From: Dasypus novemcinctus | Lineage: Eukaryota > Chordata > Mammalia > Cingulata > Dasypodidae | Reading direction: 5' to 3' | Assembly: GCF_030445035.2 (NCBI RefSeq) | Contig: NC_080701.1 | Span: forward strand, 11,250,739 to 11,314,738 | DNA length: 64,000 nucleotides | In this document: piece after piece, positions 34,260-46,689 of the stretch | How positions within the stretch are numbered: the stretch's first letter is position 1 | How the letters are laid out: each line of letters begins with the position of its first letter | The notes under the pieces: model-generated | Told to the model about the DNA's origin: nothing | What the model saw: only the letters and a program-made list of their open reading frames with translations | Database searches by the model: none | Translations under genes and position numbers: made by a program

Positions 34260-35835
34260 AACACGCACCTTCTTGAATAGATACTTCCAAGTCAGTCATC
34301 TGCCATTTATCAATGGTTGCCACTTGTCCTGTGATTTGCTTCTGTTACATTTAAAGTAGACTCTATACTTGGCTTGGAAGAGGGTGACTAAGATTCAAAC
34401 AGCCCTCCTGGTCTGTTTACAGGGGGAGTTTTGGCCATAAAAGAGGAATTGTTAAATAATAGCTGAATGGAACCGAAACAATCAATGCAATTACCCTTTG
34501 GTGCATTTGGGGGCAAACGATATTTTAATCAATTTGAGTGGAGAAGAAAATAAATGCCAAGCCAAATACCAAAGAATGAATAACCTACTGCAAGTTTGCT
34601 AGAATCACAAGCAGTTCCCTGTGCTCTAGGATTGCTCTGAGAACCATGTCGATACACTAATCTCGTGGTAATTTAAAAGATCTAAAAAGCCAATACTTAG
34701 GTTGTCAAAGGCACGACTATATATCCAACTTGTCCTCCGAACAAATGAACACAAAGTCCTGATCGTGCTCAAACGGGGGCAGTGGTTCCCAATTATTCTT
34801 AGCATTTCTATAAAGAACTTTCCTTGGAGAAACTCAAAGTACTAGATCATCGTGAAAGCTGGAAAGGACTTGAGAAGCTATTGCATTCTTTTATTTTTGT
34901 GTGTTTGGAAACTGTGACCCAGAAATTCAAGTGACCTGTCCGTAGTCACACCGCTGGCGTGTACCTCTCGACCAGCCCAGCAGTTTTTAAATGAGCTTCC
35001 CTGGATGTCCTTGTCACTGGCGTCATCCCAGCCCTCCCTTCTCCACTCCGCTGTAAACCAGCTCCTCCCCTAACCATTGCTGGGAATTTTTAGAGAAGGT
35101 GGAAGTCTTAAGCTTTCTGTTTTATAATGTAAGTGAATATTAAATAGAGGTGACCTGGGCTATAACACGTGAACTAGCACAGTGAGCCCCCACACACCCA
35201 CCTTCCAGCCAGGCCGATCGGCAGGCTCCTGGAGGGAGCTTGATAAGGGCTGACGACGTGTTTGATGAGAAAAGAAACGCTCCGACAGTGGTGGCCTCAG
35301 AGGGCAGAAACCCCAGGGCCGAGTCCAGAAAAGGACAAAACAAGGAAAACAGCATCCACAGGCCTTTAGACAAGAGCATCAGAAGCCACAGACGAGACAG
35401 GGAAGAAACTGGGTTCCCAAAACCAGAAAGAGGAGAAGGACACCAGCCAAGAGGGTGTGGGAGCTGACCTCAGAGGTGACCGGATGGGCTAAGGCAGGGA
35501 AAGGCAGGCGATTGTCCCAAGGAGGTCGGATGTTTGGGGAGAAGCAGCTGGTAAACTTTGGGACCCCTGGGATTATGTGGGACCTCGAGGAGAAATCTCG
35601 GTCCCAGAGTCCCAGTTCCTACCACGATTTGCCTAACCGATTAATTCATTCAGTCATTCATCTCATATTTATTAGATGTGTGTCAATGAATAAGACAGAC
35701 ATAGTTTCCGTGCTCACAGATCCTACAACCTCCCTGCGAGACAGACACCAAACAAATCGTTACACAAATGTTTATTTACTCTTGTGGTAGAAGTTATGGA
35801 GGGAAAACAGCAGTCCATGAGAGCAGTAAAAGGGA
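34260..35835. other. Intergenic sequence, no gene seen
   Basis: 34430-34700 is AT-rich single-copy sequence that might be conserved. 35640-35830 resembles the start of an ancient repeat (CATTCAGTCATTCATCTCAT). No coding gene supported. Confidence 0.4.
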
Positions 35836-35837
35836 CA

Positions 35838-36030
35838 GCTAGGGAGCGGATGCGGCTCAAGCAGTTGAGCTCCAGCCTCCCATATGGGAGGTCCTGGGTT
35901 GGGTTCCCGGTGCCTCCTGAAAAAACAAAAACAAACAAGTAAAACAAATGAAAAGAACTGGTGTGCCTCAGTGGTTGAGCAAGCGCCCAATCTCCTACCC
36001 CAGTACCTCAAAAAAACAACAAAAAATCCC
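35838..36030 (+). mobile_element. Short tRNA SINE, two weak heads
   Basis: First head GGGAGCGGATGCGGCTCAAG, with a box-B-like region, then CTCCTGAAAAAAC. A second head-like piece follows at about 35955 (GGTGTGCCTCAGTGGTTGAG), with an A-rich tail. Confidence 0.75.
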
Positions 36031-36639
36031 TAACTCAGTTTGTAAACAAGGGGAGATGGGTTTTAAAATGGAAACAAATACTGCATGGGAGTCAGTTCAT
36101 TTGCATTTTATATTGATAATTACACCAACTGTTTATTAACAAGGACCTCCAGTTACTAGTAACAGATACAAGTGTGCACCTGACCTGACCACGTGTGCGA
36201 GAAACCCGGCGGTGATGGTGCGAGCAGGGCTTTCCTGGGGAGGCCAGAGAAGGCACCGAGCCCTGGTGCTGCTGACTGACAAGCAGAAGTGATGCCTCCT
36301 CTCTCTCTCCCTTGTTCTGGAGCCGAGTCCACGACCTGTAAGGACACAGGTTGCTCTTCTCCGTGAAGCCAGTCCCCGCCTCCGGCCCCAGGTCCAGCTC
36401 CCTGCCTGGCACTGTGGTCTCCTTGTCGCTGAAGCCTGCTGGCTCCCGACTATTTTACTTCTCACCGCAGGGTCCCCGTATCTCCGGCTGTTGCCACCTC
36501 TCTGGACTCCGCTCACTCCTGTGCTGGGGTCTCTACCGGCCAGTGTTTGGACCCGACCCAGTCTGGGCTCCGAGAGGTTATAAACATGCCCAGCTTATCA
36601 CAGACTCATAGCCTGATCGTGCTGTTGTTTGGATGTGCA
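36031..36639. other. Intergenic sequence, GC-rich, no gene seen
   Basis: 36160-36600 is GC-rich with several CpGs. Frames on both strands overlap and show no domain. Nothing in the sequence identifies a gene. Confidence 0.4.
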
Positions 36640-37011
36640 CTTATTTATTTGTATGTTTTTATTAGAGAAGTTGTGGGTTTACAGAGCAGTCATACATAAA
36701 ATCCAGGATTCCCATCCACCTCCCCCCACCACCTTGCATTGATGTAGAACATTTGCTCCAATTGGTGAGAGCATTTTTAAAACAATTGTACTGCTTTTTA
36801 AACAATGGTTACTTTTGTTATAACTGATGAAAGATGATTAAAATCATACTATTTTTCATTTATCACCCTCTTATTAACACTTTGTATTAGTGCCATATGT
36901 TTGTTATAATCCATGAAAGAACATTCTTATTTCTGCAATATTAACTTTAGTCCGTCATCTATAATAGGGTTCACTGTGTTATACAGTCCTATGTTTTGTT
37001 TTTTACTTTTT

Positions 37012-37371
37012 TTAAGATTTATTTATTTATTTAATTCCCCCCCTCCCCCAGTTGTCTGTTCTCTGTGTCTCTTTGCTGCGTCTTGTTTCTTTGTCCGCTT
37101 CTGTTGTCGTCAGCGGCACGGGAAGTGTGGGCGATGCCATTCCTGGGCAGGCTGCTCTTTCTTTCGCGCTGGGTGGCTCTCCTTATGGGGTGCACTCCTT
37201 GCGCGTGGGGCTCCCCTACGCGGGGGACACCCCTGCGTGGCAGGGCACTCCTTGCGCGCATCAGCACTGCGCATGGCCAGCTCCACACGGGTCAAGGAGG
37301 CCCCGGGTTTGAACCGCGGACCTCCCATGTGGTAGACGGACGCCCTAACCACTGGGCCAAGTCCGTTTCCC
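37012..37371 (-). mobile_element. DAS-type tRNA SINE in L1
   Basis: Young-looking copy: box B reads GGTTTGAACCGCGGACC on plus and the body is nearly intact. Perfect 15-bp duplication TGTTTTTTACTTTTT at 36997-37011 and 37372-37386. Confidence 0.96.
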
Positions 37372-38820
37372 TGTTTTTTACTTTTTAATTGAGTAATATA
37401 TACGACTTGAAGTTTCCCCTTTTAACCACATTCACCTATCTTATTTGGTGCTGTTAATTACACTCAAAATATTGGGCTACCACCACCACCATCTATTTCC
37501 AAACCTTTACAATCAATCTAAGCAGAAATTCAGTACAAATTGAGCCTCAACTACCCATTCTCTAAGCCCTATCTATCCTAGTAAAATATAATCTAGATTC
37601 TAAACTTCATGAATTTAATTATTGTAACAAGTTCACATCAGTGAGATCATGTAATATTTGTTCCCTCGTGTCTGCCTTATTTCAATCTGTGTAATGTCTT
37701 CCAGTTTCATTCATGTTGTTGCATGTGCCAGGACTTCATTTGTTTTTATGGCTGAATAATACTCCATAGTATGGATATACCACAGTTTATTTATCCATTC
37801 ATTGACTGATGAACACTTTGGTTGCTTCCATCTTTTGGCAATTGTGAATAATGCCTCCATGAACATCAGGGCACAAATACCTGTTCAAATCCCTACTCTC
37901 AGTTCTACTGGGTATATACCTAGTAGAAGGATTGCAGGGCCATATGTTAATTCTATACTTAGCTTTCCGAGGAACTGCCAAACTGTCTTGCACAGCAACT
38001 TTACCATTTAACGTTCCCACCAGCAATGCATGAGTGTTACACTTTCTCCACAGCATCTCCAATACTTGTACTTTTCTGGTTTTTCAATATTAGCCATTCT
38101 TATGGTGTGAAATGATGCCTTATTAAGGTTTTGATTTACATTTCCCTAATAACCAGTCATGTTAAGTATCTTTTCATGTGCTTATTAGCCATTTGTATAT
38201 CCTCTTTGGAAACATGTCTATTCAAATCTTTTGCCCATTTTAAAATTGGGTTGTTGGTCTTTTTATTGTTGTGCTGTAGGATTTCTTTATATATCCTGGA
38301 TATTAAACACTTATCAGATATGTGGCTTCCAAATATTTTCTCCCATTGAGTAGGTTGTCTTTATACTTTTGTGACAAAGTCCTGTGAGGCACAACGCTTC
38401 TCAATTTTGAAGAGCTCCCATTTATCCATTTTTTTTCTTTTGTTGCTTTGCTTTGGGTGTAAAGTCTAAGAAACCACTGCCTATCGTAAGACCCTGAGGA
38501 TGATTCTCTATATTTAGGAGTTTTGTAGACCTGATTCTTATATTTAGGTCTTTGATCCATTTTGAGTTAACTTTTGTACATGGTGTGAGAAAGGGATCTT
38601 CTTGCATCCTTTTGCACATGGATATCCAGTTCTCCCAGAACCACTTGTTGAAGAGATTGTTCTTTCCCAATTGAGTGGACTTGGCAGACTTGTCAAAAAT
38701 CAATTAGCCTTAGATGTGAGGGTCGATTTCTAACTCTCAATTTGATTCCATTGATATCTCTATGTATCATTATGCCAGGATAATGCTGTTTTCACCACTG
38801 TAGCTGTGTAATATCTTTTA

Positions 38821-39227
38821 TTATTATTTTTTTAAGATTTGCTTTATTTATTTCTCTCCCCTTCCCACCCATTGTCTGCTCTCTGTGTCCATTTGCTATG
38901 TGTTCTCTGTGTCCGCTTGCATTCTTGTCATGTGGCACTGGGAAACTGTGTCGCTTTTTTTGTTGTGTCGTCATGCTGTGTCAGCTCCCCGTGTGTGGCA
39001 CCACTTCTGGGCGGGCTGTGCTTTTTGTGCATGGGGCAACTCTCCTTGTGGGGCACACTCCTTGCATGTGGGGCACCCCTATGCAGGGAACACCCCTGCA
39101 TGGCATGGCACTCCTTGTGCACATCAGCCCTGCATGTGGGCCAGCTCATCACACGGGTCAGGAGGCCCCGGGTTTGAACCCTGGTAGTCGGATATGCTCT
39201 ATCCATTGAGCCACAACTGCTTTCCCT
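38821..39227 (-). mobile_element. DAS-type tRNA SINE in L1
   Basis: Flanked by GTAATATCTTTTA (38808-38820) and GTAATACCTTTTA (39228-39240). L1 ORF2 continues on both sides. Confidence 0.95.
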
Positions 39228-40930
39228 GTAATACCTTTTAAAGTCAGGAAGTGTGAGTCTTCCAGCTTTATTCTTTTTCAAGATGCTTTTGGCTAGTGGG
39301 GTCCCCTTACCCTTTCAAATAAATATGATAACTGACTTTTCCATTTCTCCAAAGTAGGCTGTTGGAATTTTGATTGGGATTGCATTCAATCTCTAAATCC
39401 TTTTGGGTAGAATTGACATCTTAACAATATTTAGTCTTCCAATCCCTGAACATGGAATGTCCTTCCATTGACTTAGATCTTCTATTTCTTTTAGCAATAT
39501 TTTGTTGTTTTCAGTGTACAAGTCCTTTACATTCTTGGTTAAATTTATTTCTAGGTATTTTATTCTTTTAGTTGCTATTGTAAATGGATTTTTTCCCTTT
39601 ATTTCTTCCACAGATTGCTCTTTACCAGTGTACAGAAACACTACTGATTTTTGTGTGTTGATCTTGTACCCCATCACTTTGCTGAATTTGTTTATTACCT
39701 CTGGCAGCTTTTTTGTCAATTTTTAAAAAATACTTTCTAAATATAGGGTCATGCCATCTGCAAATAGTGAAAGTTTTACATCTTTCTTTCTGGCTTGGGT
39801 GCCTTTTATTTCTTTTTCTTGCCAACTGCTCTGGCTAGACCTTCCAGTACTATGTTGAATAACAACAGTGACAATGGCCATCCTTGTCTTGTTTCAGATC
39901 TTACAGGGAAAGCTTTCAGTCTTTCACCAATGATTACAATGTTAGCTGTGGATTTTTCATGTATGCCTTTTATCAAGTTAAGGAAGTTTCCATTTATTCC
40001 TATTTTTCTAAGTGGTTTTTTTTTCCCCAAGAAAAGATGCTAGATTTTGTCAAACGGTTTTTCTGCATCAATAGAGATGACTGTGTGGTTTTCTTCTTTG
40101 TTTTGTTAATGTGATGTATTACATTAATTGATTTTCTTATGTTGAATCACCTTTGCATCCCTGGAATAAAACCCACTTTTCTGGTGTATAATTCTTTTAA
40201 TGTCCTTTTTTATTTGATTTGCAAGTACTTTAATGAGGACTTTTGCACATATATTCATAAGAAAAATTGGTCTGTAATTTTCTTTTCTTGTAGTATCTTT
40301 ATCTGGCTTTGATTAGGGTGATGGCCTTGTAGAATGAGTTAGGTTGTCTTCCCTCCTTTTCAATTTTTGGAAGAGTTTGAGCAGAAGTGGTATTAAGTCT
40401 TCTTGGAATGATTGGTATTATTCACTTGGGAAGCTGTCTGATCCTGGGTTTTTCTTTGGGAGGTTTTGGATGACTGAGTCAATCTATATACCTGTCATTG
40501 GTCTGTTGACATCTTCTATTTCTTCTAGAGTCAGTGTAGGTTGTTCATGTGTTTCGAGGAACTTGCGCATTTCATCTAGGTTGTCTAATTTGTTGGCATA
40601 CAATGGTTCACAGTATCTTCTTATGATCCTTTCTATTTCTGTGGAGTCAGTAATAATGTCTCCCCTATCATTCCTGATTTTATTTATTTGCATCTTCTTT
40701 CTTTTTTTCCTTTTGTCAGTCTAGCTAAGGATTTGTCATTTTTATTGATCTTTCCCTAGAACCAACTTTTGGTTTTGTTAATTCTCTCTATTGTTTTTTT
40801 TCTCAATTTCATTTTTTTCCACTCTAATCTTTGTTATTTCTTTCTTCCTACTTGCTTTAGAATTAGTTTGCTCCTCTTTTTCTAGTTCCTCCAGGTGTGC
40901 AATTTCAATTTTATTCTTCTTTTTTAATGT

Positions 40931-41360
40931 AAGCATGTTCATATCTAATCCATTCCTGTGCCTGTGAACCCATTGTAAGAAGGAAATTTTGCTAAGGTTT
41001 CTTAAGTTAAGAAGGTGTGGCCCATCTCAATCAGGATGGGTCTTACTCCTATTACTGGGGTCCTTTATAAGTGGAGTGACATTCAGGCAGAGAAAAGAGC
41101 CACAGGGAGTAAGATGCTGGATATTGGCAGTTCCTGGAAGAGAAGGGAGAGATCAGGAGATGCCGCCATGTGCCTTGCCATATGATGCAGCAGCCAAGGA
41201 TCACCAGCAGCCAGCCAAGAATGCCAGTTGTAGGGAAGAAAGTATTGCCTGGATAACACCTTGATATGGACAATCTTTTAGCCTCAAAACCATGAGTGAA
41301 TAAACTCCCATTGTTTAACCTGAGCCATTTCACATTTGCTTGAGCTGCCTAAGAAACAAA
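40931..41360 (+). mobile_element. MaLR-like LTR, 5' end missing
   Basis: Contains AATCCATTCCTGTGCCTGTG, ACTCCTATTACTGGGGTCC, GCCGCCATGTGCCTTGCC, a GTGAATAAACTCCC signal and an end near CTGCCTAAGAAAC. It directly abuts the truncated L1. Confidence 0.75.
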
Positions 41361-41439
41361 AAACAAGGGGTTATACCCCTAGGCTGTTTTAAACAGTGTC
41401 AAAAACATGGAACGTATCAGGAACGGTGAGCACTATTCT

Positions 41440-41880
41440 GAACAGGACATTTTAGAAGCGTTTACACAGGCTGAAAAGAGTGATCAGACTAGTGGAAGGG
41501 TCTAAGATCATTCTTGTGAGAGAAACTGAAGCGGCAGATAAGGTGTTTAGCCTGAAGGAAAGAAGAGAGCTGCTTTCAACTGTTAAAAATGGCTGTGGCA
41601 GGGGAATTGACTTGTCACAAGGGCCAACAAGTAAAAGCAACAAGGAAACAGATTTTCAAATCAATAAGCAGAGTTTTCTAATAGTAAAATGCTAATAGAA
41701 TCATGCAAAGATGATGGCCACTGCAGGAGACAGAGCCTTCCCGATTGCTGCAGATATTTGAGCACAGAAAGACACAGTTTTTGCAAGTGGGGAAGAGAGG
41801 ATTCCAGCACCCAATGGGCACTTGGACTAGAGTCTTCAAGATCCTCATTAACACTGAGATTCTGAGTCTAGACCTTCCCA
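41440..41880 (+). repeat. Ancient repeat, possibly CR1/L3-type LINE
   Basis: AACAAGGAAACAGATTTTC, AGTTTTCTAATAGTA and ACACTGAGATTCTGAGTCTA are in the order seen in an old, widespread amniote or mammalian LINE 3' region. The family call is tentative. Confidence 0.4.
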
Positions 41881-42669
41881 GTCTGGCCTGTCCGCCACTC
41901 AAACCTTGATTCCAACATTTTTCCTGGTGTTCCTGGCAATCCAGCCAAGGGGGTTGCCTGTATCAACAGCCAAGTTAGTACCATCAGCCTTGCTGCTAGC
42001 TGGGAGCAGAGTGTGAGACTGACTTGAGCTTTAGGAGGTGGAGTCTAGCATCCTCAGCCGACAGGTCTTGGACTTCAGGGGCCATGCCAAAGGCTCATTT
42101 GCCATTTGTCATTTGAAGTTCACCCACAGTGGAAACTTTGGGGACCCACTTTTTCCATTTGTGTGTGTGTGATATTTCCAAATGAGGACATGTATTCTAT
42201 GGGGACTAACACTCTGGCTCAAGGGTCTTCCAGCTGCCCTATTGAACTAAACTTGCCCCGAGCTATGAATAGCCACTAACTCTTCTCTTCAAGGGAGGAA
42301 TTGATTTTCCTAAAGATCAGGAAAGTAGCATAGAATGTGTTTTACTAAAAGTCATAAAAAACCCAAATGCCAGTTGTTTTCCCCCAAAATCTCTTCACCA
42401 AATAAGAGAATTCTTAGAGGATGACTTAAGGTTTTTAAGAGTAAGAGAAAGAACAGGGGAGCACTCACATGAAAGGGTTTGACAAATGGAAAACATCTGT
42501 AAAGGGAAGGACACTCATTCCGTAAAGGTAAAATACGTGTGGCCCTGTCCCTCCAATCTTGTTCAGCTGTGATAGTTCTAGTGGCACAGAGTTTAGCGTT
42601 CTGCTACTAAATCTGTATTCTGAATCAGCATTTTATCTAAATAGCATGGAGCACAAAACTGATGCTTTC

Positions 42670-43190
42670 TTGGCTGGGGTGGGTTGAATTATGTACCCCA
42701 GGAAATGTGTTCTTGATCTTCATCCCTTCCTGTAGGTGTGCACCCATTGTAAACAGGACTTTTGAAGATGTTTTAGTTAAGATGTGGCCAATGAGAACAG
42801 GATGGACCTTAATCTGGATGACTGGAGTCCTTCATAAGCAGAAGAAAGTCATTAATGGTGGTTGAAAGCCACCAAAGACCCAGAAACTGCAAGTCAGCAG
42901 AACCCACAAGAGAAAGGAGAAGATGCTGCCATGTGCGCGATCATGTGATGGAAAAGCCAAGGGCCCAGGATCACTGGCAGCTAGCCTCAGAACTCAGAAG
43001 AAAGCATGTCCTTGCTGTTGTCTCGATCTTGAACTTCTCCTAGCCTCATAACCATGAGCCAATTAATTCCTGCTGTGTAAACCAACCCATTACATGGTAT
43101 CTGTGATCACAGCTGGGAAACTAAGACAGTTTTTGGCACCAGAAAGTGGAATGCTGCTATTACAAATACCTAAAAATATGGAAACACCTT
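42670..43190 (+). mobile_element. MaLR-like 5' LTR with start of internal region
   Basis: The LTR runs from about 42670 (GGGTGGGTTGAATTATGTAC) to AACTAAGACA at 43128. It is followed by GTTTTTGGCACCAGAAAGTG, which looks like the primer-binding-site region and first internal bases of a MaLR element. So this copy is not a solo LTR but a truncated provirus-like remnant. The internal part is lost after about 43190. Confidence 0.65.
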
Positions 43191-43850
43191 CATGTCATGG
43201 ACATGTCCTTTCTCTTATGGCGCTTACCATTTAGTGGAAGGTGACAGTCATTTCTCAAATGAACAAGGAAACGAGGAAAACATCAGTGAGTGTTAGTTGC
43301 TACTCACTTTGCCAGTGATTGGGAATGACAAGGAAAGGCTCTTTTAAGGAGGTGGCATTTCAGCTGAGATCCGAGTGACACAAAGGAGTCCCTGGACAAA
43401 GATGAATGGGAAGAGCATCTAGACCTGAGGATCATCAAACATAAAATCCTAAGGCAAGAATGAGCCAAGTGCAACAGTCTGAAGGGAGAGTGGTACAAGG
43501 TGAGGCTGGGAACAGGAACTAGGGCATTTGGGCTGGTTTGTTTTCACAGGTGATGGGAGGATTCTGAGCGGAGGCAGGTCACAAGCTGAATCACGTTTTA
43601 AAGTTCCTTCTGCCAGCTGTAAGGAGAATGGATTTCAGGGCGGTTGGAGGCACAGTGGAAGACCAGCGAGGAGGGGATTGCAGCAGTACAGGCATGAGAT
43701 GCTGGAAGCGAAGACTTGGGAGTGGAGTGGAGGTGGGAAGAAGCAGTAGAATTCAGTTCATATTTTGGAGGGGGATGACAGGACTAGTTGAAGGATTGAA
43801 CATGGGTTGTGAAGAAAGTAGAGGAACCAAGAATAATTCAAGGATAACTG
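43191..43850. repeat. Ancient mammalian repeat (L2-like), long copy
   Basis: Phrases include GGTGGCATTTCAGCTGAGAT, GGAAGAGCATCTAGACC, GGGATTGCAGCAGTACAGGC and GAACCAAGAATAATTCAAGG, following the order of a very common old repeat. Related fragments are at 4500, 28700, 45310, 52500, 56860 and 59220. Confidence 0.5.
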
Positions 43851-44471
43851 TCATTGGCTACCAAGTCCAATCCAACTGGTTTTTCCTCCAGTGCTGGTAA
43901 TGTTTCTTTAGTTGAACACCAGATGAAGTCATCTTCAGTTGGGGGCCATATTGAATGGAAAAACTGTGTATCAAAAACCTGGAATGACTCAGCCTGGGAG
44001 AGGCAGGTGGGACTTGAGGCCAATGAATCCACGCCTGCCTTGTTTCACTCACTCTGGGACATATGCTCCTCAGTGGAGTGGCAGCAATCCCGCAGTATCT
44101 GTGGTATGTAAATTTAAGTTTATTTTCAACCCACAGTCCCCCATATGGTTGAATTCAGATCAGTTAAATGTACTATACTGTGACTCTACAATAGCTAGTA
44201 TCAGACATTGTATTAGATCATGGCTTCGTTAGGACTTTAAATGTACTGCTTGGTACCTATTAGACACTTATTAAATATATGTTCCTTTTCTTTTTTCATT
44301 TTTATCCCCAATCTTTTCTGCCAACCTCTCCTTTCCTCTTCAAATCAAATATCTTTTTTTTTGTGCTCTCATTCCCTCAGAAATTTGCTCTCAAGTATTT
44401 AACCTTACGAAGTGATTCATCTCAAATCATTAAAGATTGTTTATGAATCCTTTCTTAGGGGAAAAAAATGT

Positions 44472-44472
44472 C

Positions 44473-44508
<36 letters not shown>

Positions 44509-44524
44509 CATACATAGAAAGAAA

Positions 44525-44597
<73 letters not shown>

Positions 44598-44621
44598 TAG
44601 ATAGATAGATAGATAGATAGG
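44472..44621. repeat. Compound tetranucleotide microsatellite
   Basis: Blocks in order: GATA repeats, ACATACAT link, GAAA repeats, GATA, a run of GACA repeats, then GATA again. Roughly 150 bp, little interrupted. Frames across it (for example minus 44441-44734) are repeat artefacts. Confidence 0.97.
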
Positions 44622-45300
44622 TGTATTTGCTTTCCAGAACCACCACTCTTCATCTGGAAGTGAAGTTCTAGAAGGGAAACTACAGGCATTGTGGGATTGT
44701 TAGAGAAGGAGTTTGTGGGTAGGGGACCTTGCACTCCTCCATGTCACATCGCACACTGAGCCAACAACCTGTCCATAGGTCTACGACAGGCCCCTCAGTC
44801 CCACCACGGCATTGCTCTGAGGGACCCAAGGCCTCCTCTGCCTGGCTGTGTGGAGAAAATGTCCTGGAAAGAAATCGAGCTTAATAATGGTTTCTTCAGA
44901 GAAGTAAAACCCACGTGGAGCATGGACATTTGAGCAGAGTAAAGGGTAACTAAGGTTGGCAAACTTCAGGGCTCTGTGGTACGACTGAGCCTCTCGCAAA
45001 GGTCCAGATTTCCAACCCACCAACTTGCTCTCAGTTGGAAAAACCTCTGGCACTTCCATATTTATTTTCTTTCACTTTTAGCCACCATCCTTCCATGCTC
45101 ACCCAACCCTTGGGGAAGAAATAGCTACTCTTCTGGCTTCTAGTTTTATTTTGTTAACTCTCTAAGAAGATGTGCCGTCCCTTCATCTCCTCCTGTGCAA
45201 AATCGAAACAAGAGCCTCATTCTAACATCGTTGTTATGAGGATTACATGAGGTTCCACGCCATGCTGGCCCTCACCAACTCATCTTTGACCAGTCTCTAA
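44622..45300. other. Intergenic sequence, no gene seen
   Basis: No gene. 45180-45290 contains a short MIR-like stretch (GTGCAAAATCG...TTGTTATGAGGATTACATGA). Confidence 0.45.
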
Positions 45301-45600
45301 TAATTTGTTCATTCAAATACCATTTATTGAGCACCAACTATGTGTGAGGCACTGTTTTGGGTGCTATAGAAGTCACAGTGAACAAGATAAAATCACGGTC
45401 CTTGTGAAACTTACATTCTAGTGGAAACTAATAGGCAAAAACCTGATAAGCAAATAAATAATATAACCTTAGAATGTCTATGAAGAAGTCAACTAGGACA
45501 GGGCTAGATATGCCTGGGGTGGTCACAGAAGGTCTCTCTGGGGGGATGACATTTGCACTGAGCTCCAGGATTTTCATAGATAACACTTTCTCTTGTCCCA
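45301..45600 (+). repeat. Ancient mammalian repeat fragment
   Basis: TTCATTCAAATACCATTTAT, TGAGCACCAACTATGTGTGA, AACTTACATTCTAGTGGAAA: the beginning of the old repeat also seen at 43191. Confidence 0.55.
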
Positions 45601-46176
45601 GCATTGTGATTTACTATCCATATTAGCATATTCAAGTAAAACTTTGATGAACCAGAAGTCCGGGGAGTGAATATTTTGATTAACTGAATTTTTGGTTCAA
45701 AGAATGCTAACACTCAAGCTCTTTCTGTTTTGACTATTGTTGTTTGAGCATGTTCATAAATACTAATGTATTTGGCTCATGTTCCTGATGCAGTAAAGAA
45801 AGATAAACAAAGGGCCAATGAACTAAAGGCATCTTGTAAGAGCTGAAGGTCGTTACTTGAATCATAATTTAGTGCTTCAGATTTTGATATTAAAACAGAA
45901 AGGATTGGACAAATTATATGCTGATTCCGTTACAACCTAGAAGTTCTACTTCAAATAAATCAGTATCATCGACTTTTTCCCCTCATAAACCAAGTTCTAG
46001 GGGAAATTCCGAAATGCCTTGTGTTTTCCTAATCCTCTGTTTCTGAGTTCCTCACACTTTTCTCTGGGCCTTTGACTCATCTCTTTGAACATCCAGTGAC
46101 TTCATATTCTCTTTTTGGTTATCGAATTCATGGTCAAAAAGTCATTTGTGCTTAAGTTAAAAATATGATTGTAATA
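45601..46176. other. Intergenic sequence, no gene seen
   Basis: AT-rich single-copy sequence without a coding frame. Confidence 0.45.
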
Positions 46177-46181
46177 GCTGT

Positions 46182-46684
46182 TGTATTAGTTACTTATTGC
46201 TGCTGTAACAAATTTCCAAAAATATAATGGCTTGAAACAACACAAATTTATTACAGTTCTAGAGATCAGAAGTCTGAAATGGGTCTTATTTGGTTAAAAT
46301 CGAGGTCTCTGCAGATTGTGTTCCTAAGGAGGCCCTAGGGAGGACTTCTGTTCCTTGCCTTTTCCAGCTTCTGGAATCTGCCTGCATTCCTTGGATCTTA
46401 ACCCCTTCCTCCATCTTCAAAGCCAACAGCTTAACATCTTCCTCTCTCTCCCTGACTACAGCCTCTGCTTATTGCCACATCTCCTCCTCTGGTCTCGACC
46501 CTCCCCTTGCCTCCTTCTGGAATTGCACTGGGCCCACATGGATAATCACGCCATCACAAGATTCTTAATTTAACCACATTTGCAAAGTTCTTTTTGCCCT
46601 TTTGCCATGTGAGGTAACATAGCCAAGGTCCCGGGGACAGGATTTGGACATCTTTGGGAAGTGGGCAGCCTTCCATCAACCACA
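46182..46684 (-). mobile_element. MLT1-type solo LTR
   Basis: On plus it starts TGTATTAGTTACTTATTGCT and ends TTCCATCAACCACA, so TG...CA. It is flanked by GCTGT (46177-46181) and GCTAT (46685-46689), a 5-bp duplication with one mismatch. Internal phrases AAACAACACAAATTTATTAC and GTGAGGTAACATAGCCAAGG follow the MLT1 layout. About 503 bp. Confidence 0.85.
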
Positions 46685-46689
46685 GCTAT

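Larger units (their letters stand above)
36640..40930 (-). mobile_element. L1 LINE, ORF2 and 3' UTR, minus strand, with two SINEs
   Basis: The 3' UTR lies at 36640-37600. The C-terminal part of ORF2 runs from about 37700. The reverse transcriptase core on minus at 39806-40030 shows GIHEKSTANIVIIGERLKAF, then SETRQGWPLSLLLFNIVLEG. The catalytic block near 39760 is frame-shifted (FTICRWHD instead of an ADD motif). The upstream linker runs to about 40925. No endonuclease, ORF1 or 5' UTR, so it is 5'-truncated. It is broken by point changes and by SINEs at 37012 and 38821. Confidence 0.9.

Noticed and set aside
36136..36611. GC-rich frames on both strands
   Set aside because: They overlap on opposite strands, show no domain and have no supporting splice or promoter signals.
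44441..44734. 97-codon repetitive frame
   Set aside because: It is only the translation of the tetranucleotide microsatellite.
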